A stretch of DNA of 59,406 nt from NCBI GenBank assembly GCA_964385695.1, contig CAYLQA010000017.1, positions 1-59,406 on the forward strand, given 5' to 3'. Made by a program: the position numbers and the translations under genes. This document shows, piece by piece, positions 9,520 through 16,168 of the stretch (position 1 is its first letter; every line of letters begins with the position of its first letter). This stretch comes from CAYLQA01 sp964385695 (lineage in GTDB: Bacteria > Desulfobacterota > Desulfobulbia > Desulfobulbales > Desulfurivibrionaceae). The notes under the pieces were generated by a model. That model saw only the letters and a program-made list of their open reading frames with translations, was not told where the DNA came from and searched no databases.

Positions 9520-9729
9520 ATGAGTAAAAGAGCTTTATCACTGGTAATGGCACTTGCTTTTGCACTAAGCACTGTAAGTGTGGGTTGGGCGGCAAGCGTA
9601 AAATGTACTGTGGAAAAAATTGATGGCGCAACAGTAACACTGGATTGCGGTAGCAAGGCATCCAAATTGGCAGTTGGCAGCGCAGTTAAGGTAAAGGCCC
9701 AGAAAAAGAAGGCCATTGAGGGCTGCTAG
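9520..9729 (+). CDS. Small secreted protein, 69 residues, unknown function
   Basis: The ORF starts at an ATG with an excellent ribosome binding site (AGGAGG, 6 bases upstream). Residues 1-24 form a Sec signal peptide, probably cleaved after VGWA. The mature part is about 45 residues, lysine-rich, with a short beta-type pattern (VKCTVEKIDGATVTLDCG) and three cysteines including the last residue. I do not recognise a named family. It stands alone between a divergent regulator and a terminator. Its strong translation signals suggest it is well expressed. Confidence 0.8.
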   Translation: MSKRALSLVMALAFALSTVSVGWAASVKCTVEKIDGATVTLDCGSKASKLAVGSAVKVKAQKKKAIEGC

Positions 9730-9761
9730 AGAGCTAGTACTTTCCTAGCTGTGGTTCAAAC

Positions 9762-9790
9762 AAAAAGCCGGCGTAATTGCCGGCTTTTTT
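9762..9790. terminator. Bidirectional Rho-independent terminator
   Basis: The stem AAAAGCCGGC/GCCGGCTTTT has a short loop, with A-rich sequence on one side and T-rich on the other. It can therefore serve both the small secreted protein gene (plus) and the convergent cyclic-nucleotide-binding gene (minus). Confidence 0.9.
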
Positions 9791-9839
9791 GTAATAAGTT
9801 TTCTTACTGCTCATCTTCTATGGTTTCCCAAATTCGCCC

Positions 9840-10349
9840 TTACTTTTTTTTTACTTCCCTTTTCAGTTGGTCAAGCTCACTCTTTACCTTGATTAATTCC
9901 TCATTCGAAGAGCGAAGTCGGTATGCAATGACCTCGGCAAAGAGGCGGTACAGGATCGAAACAAATAAAACCTGTTCAAGGGGTTCTGTTGTTTCACTCA
10001 TAAAGGAGGCATCTATTGCCAGGCAAACAGTATCACCCACCGATTCTACAGAGGCTGATCGTGCTTTCCCGTCAATAACAGCCAGTTCGCCGAATGTATC
10101 CCCGACCTGGTCGAGTTGGGCAATCTCCTTTCCCTCTTTAAGCACCCGTACGCATCCGGAGAGGATGATATAAACCCAGTTGTCATAAGCACCTTCTGGG
10201 GTTATTAGCTCGTCAACCCCATATTTGCGTATCTTGCTTAAACTCAGCATCTTCTTGATATATTGCTCACTGATCGACTCCATAAAGGGGAGACGTTGCA
10301 GTTTTTCTACGAGAAACTCGCGGCCTTGAAGATATGGTGACTCCTGCAT
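9840..10349 (-). CDS. Cyclic nucleotide-binding domain protein
   Basis: The 169-residue protein is mainly one cNMP-binding (CRP-like) beta-barrel: PEGAYDNWVYIILSGCVRVL followed by VGDTFGELAVIDGKARSASV, the latter being the phosphate-binding cassette (GELA...ARSASV, with the Arg expected to contact the cyclic phosphate). There is no helix-turn-helix DNA-binding domain. The C terminus is a short charged helix ending in KKK. It may be a stand-alone cAMP/cGMP-responsive regulator or adaptor. AAAGGGG lies upstream of the ATG. Confidence 0.85.
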   Translation of the reverse strand: MQESPYLQGREFLVEKLQRLPFMESISEQYIKKMLSLSKIRKYGVDELITPEGAYDNWVYIILSGCVRVLKEGKEIAQLDQVGDTFGELAVIDGKARSASVESVGDTVCLAIDASFMSETTEPLEQVLFVSILYRLFAEVIAYRLRSSNEELIKVKSELDQLKREVKKK

Positions 10350-10618
10350 GTATTACCCCTTTGTATTGGTAAGAACTCCACGTGCTGATATATATTTTCT
10401 CAAAAAAACAACGATAAGACAGGAGGTTGAAAAAAGTATTTTTACTAGTGCTCTTTGAGCTGGTTTGCCGCCTCTATGTCTTGTCGCGTTTATAACAATG
10501 AAAATTATATAAAATTGTAGAACGATTGTATTGAATTAATGAACATTTTTTTTTGTGAAAAAGCATTTCCTGACCATTAGGAGCCAATATCAAAATTAAT
10601 AAAAGTGTTTGTTCTTAC

Positions 10619-10669
10619 TTGACATATTGTGAAATTTGAACGGTAATGTTTTTATGTTGCTAAGCAACA
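10619..10669 (+). promoter_or_regulatory. Candidate promoter and palindromic operator of the CheX gene
   Basis: The gene-free stretch 10350-10737 is AT-rich and holds no ORF that I can support. It contains TTGACA at 10619-10624 and GGTAAT at 10642-10647, 17 bases apart, as a possible sigma-70 promoter. Just downstream, where transcription would begin, lies the perfect palindrome TGTTGC-TAA-GCAACA (10655-10669), a possible operator. The -10 match is only moderate. Confidence 0.5.
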
Positions 10670-10737
10670 AGGCAGAAGTATTATGATCAGAGTGAGAATG
10701 CAGCTATCCCTTTAAAAATTATCCAAATATAAAGCCT

Positions 10738-11208
10738 ATGAAAGCCGAATATTTAAATCCATTTATTCATGCGACTAAGAATGTTCTCGAGACCATGGCG
10801 CAGACGCCTGTGAACGCACAAAAACCAGCATTGAAGGATGGTGTGACTACCTTTGGCGATGTGACCGGTATCATTGGCATGGCTTCCGACAATGTTGAAG
10901 GCAGCATGATGATTAGTTTTAACGAACAATGTATCCTGCGAATTGTTGCCAAAATGTTGATGGAAGACCCTAAGGCCAAAATCGATGAAGAGATCGTTGA
11001 TGCCGTAGGAGAGCTTACCAATATGATTTGTGGTGGTGCAAAGGCTGAATTAGGCAAGATGGGGCTGAACTTCAACCTTGCAACGCCAACCATGCTGGTC
11101 GGTAAAGGTGTTGAGGTGCATTACCGCTCAGAGATACCGATTATTGTGATCCCGTTTGAGACCGACTGTGGCCAGTTTGTTCTTGAGGCCAATTTGGGTG
11201 ATAAATAA
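10738..11208 (+). CDS. CheX-like chemotaxis phosphatase
   Basis: The 156-residue protein matches the CheX/CheC-FliY fold. The signature EIVDAVGELTNMICGGAKAEL near residues 84-104 carries the Glu and Asn expected to position water for dephosphorylation of CheY-P. The rest follows the family pattern, including a late IPFETDCGQFVLEANL strand. CheX proteins remove phosphate from CheY-like receivers. No che operon is adjacent, so it may act on the receiver of a nearby hybrid kinase or on a distant chemotaxis system. It is transcribed alone from a 390-bp upstream region with a candidate promoter. Confidence 0.85.
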   Translation: MKAEYLNPFIHATKNVLETMAQTPVNAQKPALKDGVTTFGDVTGIIGMASDNVEGSMMISFNEQCILRIVAKMLMEDPKAKIDEEIVDAVGELTNMICGGAKAELGKMGLNFNLATPTMLVGKGVEVHYRSEIPIIVIPFETDCGQFVLEANLGDK

Positions 11209-11270
11209 GTCTCCTTGAGTGTCTAATGGTTCAGCATGAACGCCACCAACCAATATGTGTGTGCAGCCCC

Positions 11271-12173
11271 TTAGCCGTTATATAGTAAGTCCTTGAGCGC
11301 ATCCTCGATATTGTCAAAACCAAAGTGAAATCCCTTTTTTAAAAGTACCTCAGGCTGCACTCTGCATCCTTCTAGTACTACGGAAGAAAGTTCCCCTAAA
11401 GCCAAGCGAACGAGAAAGGCCGGTGCCGGGATAACAGTGGGCCTGTGTAGAACTTTGCCCAGTGCCTTGGTAAATTCAAGATTTCGTATCTGATTTGGCG
11501 CACAGCAATTAACGGGCCCGCTGATATCCTGATGACGCATGATAAAGGTGAGAGCGTTGATAAGATCATCAATATGGATCCAAGGGAACCATTGCCTGCC
11601 ATGACCAAGGCGACCTGCAGCGCCGGATTTAAAGCCTGGTAGCATTTTTGCCAAGGCCCCACCATTCTTCCCGAGCACAACACCAAATCGAGTTAGTACC
11701 ACACGTGCTTTGCCTGCAGCCTTTGATGCCTCAAATTCCCAATCCTTACAGACTGTTGCAAGGAAATCTTTACCAGGTGGTGTGGCTTCTGTGCACTCGT
11801 CATCCCCAGTAAACCCATAAAATCCAGAGGCTGTAGCATTTATCAAGGTGATATTTGAACCTTCCGGAATGGCATCAACAATATTTTTTGTTGAATTGAC
11901 GCGTGTATCATGAATGAGCTTTTTTGCGTGTTTTGTCCAACGGGTGAAGATATTATGGCCAGTCAAATTGACAATAACATCTTGTTCTGCAACGACATTT
12001 TGCCAATCACCCTTGTCCATGGGAGATCCATGGATAATTTGTATGTTTGCTGGAAGCAATTTAGCTTTTTGGGAAGAGCGAATGAGCGCAGTTATGCTAA
12101 AGCCATCTTGCGCCAATCTCTGACATAAAGCTGTGCCGATAAAACCTGTTGCGCCTGCAATAAATATCTTCAT
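11271..12173 (-). CDS. TIGR01777-type NAD(P)-dependent epimerase (SDR39U1-like)
   Basis: The 300-residue protein begins with the Rossmann motif MKIFIAGATGFIGTALCQRL and carries further family motifs: VIVNLTGHNI, NATASGFYG, the active-site-like segment CKDWEFEA, RFGVVLGKNGGAL and FPWIHIDDLI. This is the widespread YfcH/SDR39U1 family of atypical short-chain dehydrogenases, whose physiological substrate is unknown. There is no operon partner within reach. Confidence 0.88.
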   Translation of the reverse strand: MKIFIAGATGFIGTALCQRLAQDGFSITALIRSSQKAKLLPANIQIIHGSPMDKGDWQNVVAEQDVIVNLTGHNIFTRWTKHAKKLIHDTRVNSTKNIVDAIPEGSNITLINATASGFYGFTGDDECTEATPPGKDFLATVCKDWEFEASKAAGKARVVLTRFGVVLGKNGGALAKMLPGFKSGAAGRLGHGRQWFPWIHIDDLINALTFIMRHQDISGPVNCCAPNQIRNLEFTKALGKVLHRPTVIPAPAFLVRLALGELSSVVLEGCRVQPEVLLKKGFHFGFDNIEDALKDLLYNG

Positions 12174-12277
12174 GCATCACCTCATAATCAGATTTTGCAA
12201 AAAAACTTTCCCATGTAAAGCTTACATAATGAAGAGCGTGAGTGAATCAATTTGTTATGTAGTTGGAAAATAAAAAA

Positions 12278-12309
12278 AGGCGATTTTTCAAAATGATGAA
12301 AAATCGCCT
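12278..12309 (-). terminator. Terminator of the Rho-N-domain gene
   Basis: AGGCGATTTTTCA and its complement form a long stem with a small loop. On the minus strand the stem is followed by a T run (A run at 12272-12278 on plus). It lies 24 bases past the stop of the minus-strand gene. Confidence 0.85.
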
Positions 12310-12332
12310 AACTATTTTAAAGCAAAATAAAT

Positions 12333-12710
12333 TTACGCAGAGGCTGCTACACCTTTACGAGAACGTTTTTTCAGGCGATTGATTTTTCTGCGCAATGCTG
12401 CTGTTTTGTTTTTGTCCTTTGCTTCCTGAGCAGACTTTTTTTCAGCCCGTAGCGTGACTATCAATTCTTTAATCTGCTTTGTTGAGAGAGTCTTTACACT
12501 TGGCCCGGCAGTTTTCTTTGCTGGCTTGGGCGTTGCCTTTGGGGGAGCAGGCGCAGCTTTTTCCTCAACAGCGCCGCCAGTAACAGCTGCAAGCAATTCA
12601 TCCTTCTTCATTGAATGAACCCCGGTTAACCCAGGAATATCACGAGCAATTTCCCGCAATTCTTTTACTGTCATTTCCTCATAAGGTTTGTCTGGGGTCT
12701 CATTGGACAT
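12333..12710 (-). CDS. Rho N-terminal (SAP-like) domain protein
   Basis: The 125-residue protein has an N-terminal Rho_N/SAP-type helix-extended-loop-helix motif (MTVKELREIARDIPGLTGV ... KKDELLAAV, about residues 13-46), then an Ala/Pro/Lys linker, then a strongly basic helical C terminus (LRRKINRLKKRSRKG). It lacks the Rho ATPase, so it is not a termination factor itself; nucleic-acid binding is the likely activity. GGAG lies just upstream of the ATG. It is the first chromosomal gene beyond the last integron cassette, has its own terminator and no attC of its own. Confidence 0.8.
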   Translation of the reverse strand: MSNETPDKPYEEMTVKELREIARDIPGLTGVHSMKKDELLAAVTGGAVEEKAAPAPPKATPKPAKKTAGPSVKTLSTKQIKELIVTLRAEKKSAQEAKDKNKTAALRRKINRLKKRSRKGVAASA

Positions 12711-12875
12711 GTTTTACTCCTTAAGTCATTACATGAATGTTCAGATGCATAAATAATCTTGCATCTGGTTGATTTTATTAAAACTTGTAAATTATAACAT
12801 ATTCAAACGGTTGTGTACCAGTTGAAATAAACTGTCTACCCAAGTCGAGATTTTTATATTTTTCGGTATTTATAT

Positions 12876-12944
12876 TGCTAACGACCGAGCTCAGCGGAAA
12901 ACAGGCCGGAGGCCTGATTTTCCGACTGAAGCGTTTTGTTATGC
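12876..12944 (-). other. attC recombination site of integron cassette 2 (hicAB)
   Basis: Read on the minus strand this 69-bp imperfect palindrome starts with R'' GCATAAC and ends with R' GTTAGCA. The inner arms pair through CAGGCC/GGCCTG and GGAAAA/TTTTCC with a few unpaired bases, as in folded attC bottom strands. GCATAAC is the exact reverse complement of GTTATGC, the 5' end of the same cassette at 13587-13593, as expected when a circular cassette has integrated. It starts 9 bases after the hicB stop codon. Confidence 0.85.
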
Positions 12945-12952
12945 ATGGTTTT

Positions 12953-13282
12953 TTAATGGCTAAGGCGTGAACTTACTAAACGGTTGATACTTACGCCTGA
13001 TTCGGCTGCTTGAATAGCAAGGTTTCGATGAACTTCTGGTGGAATACGAACCATGAATTTGCCACTATAATTTTTATTGGCAAGTGGCTTGGGGATTTTT
13101 TCTCCGCTTTCTTCCATGTCTTTGATTACATCAGCTACAACTTTGCGGATTCCTTTTAGTGCGGCCTCAGGAGTTTTGGATAGCCAGCTAAGACCTGGAA
13201 ATTCTGCACAGAGACCAACATATTCGTTGTCTTCTTCTGACCAAGTAACTCGATATGTGTAATGATCATTTTTGAGTGGCAT
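12953..13282 (-). CDS. hicB: HicB-family antitoxin
   Basis: The 109-residue protein has the HicB pseudo-RNase-H fold pattern at the N terminus (YRVTWSEEDNEYVGLCAEFPGLSWLS ... EAALKGIRKVV) and a ribbon-helix-helix DNA-binding C terminus (KFMVRIPPEVHRNLAIQAAESGVSINRLVSSRL, broken here for length: RIPPEVHRNLA, SGVSINRLV). HicB neutralises the HicA mRNase and represses the operon. GGAGG lies upstream. Its ATG lies within the last codons of the hicA reading frame, the standard overlap. The gene appears intact although hicA carries a stop codon. It is carried as an integron cassette, ending 9 bases before attC. Confidence 0.9.
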   Translation of the reverse strand: MPLKNDHYTYRVTWSEEDNEYVGLCAEFPGLSWLSKTPEAALKGIRKVVADVIKDMEESGEKIPKPLANKNYSGKFMVRIPPEVHRNLAIQAAESGVSINRLVSSRLSH

Positions 13283-13526
13283 TTTTGACCTCCAACCTTT
13301 CTATGGCCTTAATCACCTGTTTGACCTGATATGCTTTTGCTTTTCCCTTGCTGTTTTGAATGTTAACACGTGGGTCACCTTGCTACGGTGTTTTGTAAAT
13401 CCTGTGACTACTTCCTGATTGCCGCGCCTTACCGAAATAATGATCGCAGACTTTGCACAGATCAGTGAAGCGAACATTGGTGGGGTTCTTTTTGAGTTGT
13501 TTTAGGATGTCTTTAACTTGTCCCAT
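13266..13526 (-). pseudogene. hicA: hicA toxin gene with internal amber codon
   Basis: From ATG 13526 the frame reads MGQVKDILKQLKKN ... GSSHRIYKTP, then TAG at 13385-13383, then QGDPRVNIQNSKGKAKAYQV ... KAIERLEV and a natural TGA at 13268-13266. Both halves are in the same frame and match HicA mRNA interferases, including the catalytic-type His in SSHRIY. The family usually has Trp at the stop position (KTPWQGDPRVNIQ-like), so a single TGG-to-TAG change explains it. Translation would give a 47-residue fragment lacking the C-terminal half of the fold. A sequencing error or amber suppression remains possible. No ribosome binding site precedes the ATG. Confidence 0.82.
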
Positions 13527-13532
13527 ATATAA

Positions 13533-13560
13533 ATAATATCATTATTGATACCATTGTCAA
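13533..13560 (-). promoter_or_regulatory. Promoter and operator of the hicAB cassette
   Basis: On the minus strand TTGACA (13560-13555) and TATTAT (13538-13533) are separated by 16 bases. The palindrome TATCA-ATAA-TGATA (13550-13537) lies in the spacer and overlaps the -10, a natural site for HicB autorepression. The predicted transcription start falls at or next to the hicA ATG, so the transcript may be leaderless. Confidence 0.7.
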
Positions 13561-13944
13561 GGTATAGGGACGTGTGTTTTTTTGATGCATAACGCCGAAG
13601 CTAAGTTGCCGCTGGGCCAACGTGCGTTTCTTGATTTAGTGTTGAATGGCAAAGCATGCTTAATGCCAAATAGATCGCAGGCCCTGCGGTCAATCTTAAG
13701 CGCTTTGTGTACGCCCGGCATGGGCGTGATCTTATGGGGTGCAAGTCCCCTGTATGTGGCCCTGGTACTATCGTTAGATAGGACCATAAATACTAGCCGA
13801 AGGCAAGGGCGGAACCGCGAGGGACCGTCTGAAGGAAGCCAGAGCGCAAAGCTATGAGCCGACGAACAGAAATAGCATATAAGGCCGAGTCTCTGGGTAA
13901 GTCAGCACAACATGACAAATCCCTGGGTTCAGGAGATACGGTAA

Positions 13945-15414
13945 ATGCTGCGGTTGTGTAGCGAAAGATCACGTTCTTATCCGGGGAGGCCTGCCCGACG
14001 TGCGGTCCAACTTACCTTGGACAGCGTTCTGCATGGCAACATGCAGGATGATCAGGTAGGAGTCAGCAGAGGTCATAGTAGTTCGCCCATGGCGGACGAA
14101 GGACCGAACCCGAGGAAGGGAAAAGGCCCGGCAAGCTCGACCTTCGCAACGAACCCGCCCAGGGGAGCGAAAGGACGGCGCGTTGCCGACAAGTCTGATT
14201 CCGATGAAGACCTGCTGGAGCGGATTCTCTCCAGACCGAACATGCTCAAGGCATGGGAGCGGGTAAAGGCCAACAAGGGAGCGCCAGGCATTGACAAGAT
14301 GACCGTTGGTGGTTTCTTTGCCTTTGCCTGTGAACACTGGGAAGCAATCCGTTCTTCAATCTATGCAGGCACTTACCAACCTTTGCCGGTCAAACGGGTT
14401 GAGATTCCAAAAACAACGGGCGGTTCCCGCCCGCTGGGGATTCCCATCGTGCTTGATCGCCTGATTCAGCAGGCCATTGCGCAGGTACTACTGCCGATAT
14501 TCGACCCGCATTTCTCGGAAGCCAGCTTCGGGTTCCGGCCGGGCCGTTCGGCCCATGGTGCGGTATACCAGGTGCGCGACCATATTCGTAAAGGATACCG
14601 CGTTGCCGTGGATGCCGACTTGTCGAAGTTTTTCGACACCGTGGAGCATGACGTGCTCATGCGGCGGGTCTCCCGGAAAGTACGCGATAAGCGTGTCCTG
14701 CGGCTGATCGGAAAGTACCTGCGGGCCGGAGTGATGGTAAGCGGACGACTGGAGGCAACCCGGAAAGGGGTTCCTCAAGGTGGTCCGCTATCCCCGCTCC
14801 TGGCCAATATCCTCCTGGACGACCTTGATAAAGAACTTGAGAGGCGAGGTCACCGCTTCGCTCGTTATGCCGATGACTTTGTCATATTGGTGAAAAGCAG
14901 GCGAGCTGGAAATCGGGTGATGAAAAGTGTCACGCGGTTTCTTGGACGATTTCTCAAACTCACGATCAACCAGGAAAAGAGCAAGGTGGCTTCGACCAAT
15001 GAGATCACTTTTCTCGGTTTTGTCTTCAAGGGGGCCAAAATCCGCTGGTCGGACAAGTCGTTTGTTGAATTCAAGCGGCGTGTCCGGAAGCTGACCGGCA
15101 GAAGCTGGGGCGTTTCCATGGGCTACCGACTTGCTAAGCTTGCCGAGTACCTTCGTGGCTGGATGGGCTACTTTGGAATTGCGGAGTATTACCGGCCGCT
15201 ACCCGAGATAGATCACTGGCTGCGGCGTCGAATACGCATGTGTTACTGGAAACAGTGGCGTTGGTGCCGCACCAAGGTGCGCGAGTTGACAAAGCTTGGC
15301 GCCAATCTGCGAGCGGCAATTTCGGTCGGCTTGAGCAGGAAAGGGCCATGGCATCTCGCCAGAACATTGGCAACCCAGTCTGGTATGACCAACCAATGGC
15401 TTACTGAAAGATAA
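13945..15414 (+). CDS. Group II intron reverse transcriptase/maturase
   Basis: The 489-residue ORF carries reverse transcriptase motifs in order: KTTGGSRPLGIPIVLDRLIQ (159-178), FGFRPGRSAHGA, the catalytic Asp in VDADLSKFFDTVEHD (about 222-236), GVPQGGPLSPLLAN and the active site YADD at 308-311. A maturase X domain follows (LRGWMGYF, RRRIRMCYWKQWRW). There is no HNH endonuclease domain, as expected for group IIC. The start at 13945 has AGGAG nine bases upstream; starts at 14041 or 14089 are also reasonable because residues 1-85 look poorly conserved and overlap intron RNA structure. The protein should splice and mobilise its host intron. GC content appears higher than in flanking genes, which fits transfer. 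Confidence 0.93.
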   Translation: MLRLCSERSRSYPGRPARRAVQLTLDSVLHGNMQDDQVGVSRGHSSSPMADEGPNPRKGKGPASSTFATNPPRGAKGRRVADKSDSDEDLLERILSRPNMLKAWERVKANKGAPGIDKMTVGGFFAFACEHWEAIRSSIYAGTYQPLPVKRVEIPKTTGGSRPLGIPIVLDRLIQQAIAQVLLPIFDPHFSEASFGFRPGRSAHGAVYQVRDHIRKGYRVAVDADLSKFFDTVEHDVLMRRVSRKVRDKRVLRLIGKYLRAGVMVSGRLEATRKGVPQGGPLSPLLANILLDDLDKELERRGHRFARYADDFVILVKSRRAGNRVMKSVTRFLGRFLKLTINQEKSKVASTNEITFLGFVFKGAKIRWSDKSFVEFKRRVRKLTGRSWGVSMGYRLAKLAEYLRGWMGYFGIAEYYRPLPEIDHWLRRRIRMCYWKQWRWCRTKVRELTKLGANLRAAISVGLSRKGPWHLARTLATQSGMTNQWLTER

Positions 15415-15485
15415 TGGTTTGTTGTCTGTTAAGGAATTGTGGGTAAAGATTCATTACCCGGCTACGGCCCGGTAACCTATGGGAA

Positions 15486-15553
15486 ACGCCTAGTGCGGAC
15501 CCGCATGCTAGGTGTTGTGGGGGCTGGGGGAGAAAGACCCCCGGCTACCCGAT
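15486..15553 (+). other. Group II intron domains V and VI
   Basis: Domain V: ACGCCTAGTGCGGACCCGCA followed by TG and CTAGGTG forms two stacked stems with a 2-nt bulge and a CGC triad at the 5' base. Domain VI: CTGGGGG/CCCCCGG with a 7-nt loop, then an A opposite an unpaired position seven or so bases from the 3' end, the expected lariat branch site. The drawing is by eye. Confidence 0.7.
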
Positions 15554-15563
15554 TGGGCATTTT

Positions 15564-16034
15564 CTAGAATAGCATCTTGAAAATATTTCCTTTATTGTCC
15601 TTGGCTACACCGGTGCCATTTGCTGTTCCGCTTCCTGTGTAAAATTCGACTTTAATGACGGTACCTCTATTTCCCACTAACATTGCTTCCCCTTTATTGA
15701 CTCCTGGTAGGTTGCTCATTGAAAAACCGGAACCATAAACTGTACTCCAAACAGAAGTCATGCCAGAGGCAGCTGTGCCAGTTGCCGACGCTGTAGAAAA
15801 ACCAACGCTTATTGGTGCAATCGATGACCATTTACCTTTACAGAATTCCCCGTCAGGTAAAGTTAATGATATGTTGCCGGTATTGCCCATTATTCCATCA
15901 GCGGTTGCTAACAGCACTGGAAGTGGTTGTTCTTTTGATAGTGGACCTTCGACTGGATAAAGCGTAGCTGTAGTCGAACAACCTGACAAAATTATGAGTA
16001 ATGCTAATGTTATGTGCGCTAAAAGAATTTTCAT
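15564..16034 (-). CDS. Integron cassette 1 lipoprotein of unknown function
   Basis: The 156-residue protein has a clear lipoprotein signal (LALLIILSGCST; lipobox Cys19), so it is predicted to be lipid-anchored, probably to the outer membrane because no Asp follows the Cys. The mature part begins TTATLYPVEGPLS and is Gly/Ser/Thr-rich (GFSTASATGTAASG, YTGSGTANGTG), suggesting a beta-rich fold. I do not recognise a named family with known function. AGGA lies 8 bases before the ATG. It is the first cassette next to attI, the position most exposed to an integron cassette promoter, and its stop is 5 bases from attC. Confidence 0.85.
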   Translation of the reverse strand: MKILLAHITLALLIILSGCSTTATLYPVEGPLSKEQPLPVLLATADGIMGNTGNISLTLPDGEFCKGKWSSIAPISVGFSTASATGTAASGMTSVWSTVYGSGFSMSNLPGVNKGEAMLVGNRGTVIKVEFYTGSGTANGTGVAKDNKGNIFKMLF

Positions 16035-16062
16035 TATCGTTGTCCTGTAAATGAATTTGGCT

Positions 16063-16168
16063 GCCCAACTATTAAGTGTGAAGAATTATTTCCTTGATAA
16101 CGGATATATTGTATGGAATCAGGAAAAAAATCCTAGCAAAATATTTCCGTTGAAAATAACATATTTCC
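16063..16168. other. attI junction and intI upstream region
   Basis: On the minus strand GTTGGGC (16069-16063) is a perfect GTTRRRY core where cassette 1 joins attI. Between it and the intI start, three copies of (A/T)TATTTCC occur at 16086-16093, 16141-16148 and 16161-16168; they could be integrase direct-repeat sites or regulator sites. I found no clear LexA box (CTGT-N8-ACAG) and no strong cassette promoter, only TACAAT-like and TTGCTA-like hexamers with poor spacing on the minus strand. The boundaries of attI are inferred by position. Confidence 0.65.

Larger units (their letters stand above)
13709..15553 (+). mobile_element. Group II intron (IIC-attC type) with reverse transcriptase
   Basis: The 1845-bp element starts GTACGCCCGGCATGGGCG, close to the group II 5' consensus GUGYG, and ends CCCGAT, fitting the AY 3' consensus. 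Removal recreates an attC R'' core on the bottom strand. Domain V is the short hairpin around CGCCTAG...CTAGGTG (15487-15514) with a two-base bulge; domain VI follows with a candidate bulged branch-point A in GGCTACCC (15543-15550). The ORF lies in domain IV. The element is oriented opposite to the cassette genes, as known for group IIC introns that target the attC bottom strand. If the junction is placed two bases earlier, the intron would begin GTGTACG, but R'' would then not be restored. Confidence 0.85.
13587..15558 (-). other. attC site of integron cassette 1, split by a group II intron
   Basis: The site consists of 13587-13708 plus 15554-15558; rejoined, it is 127 bp. On the minus strand R'' is GCCCAAC (recreated by joining GT at 13707-13708 to TGGGC at 15554-15558, bottom strand GTTGGGC) and R' is GTTATGC at 13593-13587. 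The arms pair: GGGCCTGCGG-type sequence near 13680 against CCGCTGGGCC near 13609, with TTAAG and TAAGTTG segments aligned beyond. R'' GCCCAAC is the reverse complement of the cassette 1 start GTTGGGC at 16069-16063. The site begins 5 bases after the lipoprotein gene stop. Confidence 0.82.

Noticed and set aside
13383..13385. Pyrrolysine or programmed readthrough at the hicA amber codon
   Set aside because: No pyl genes are visible here and homologues have Trp at this place; a nonsense mutation is simpler. It is kept as a minor alternative only.
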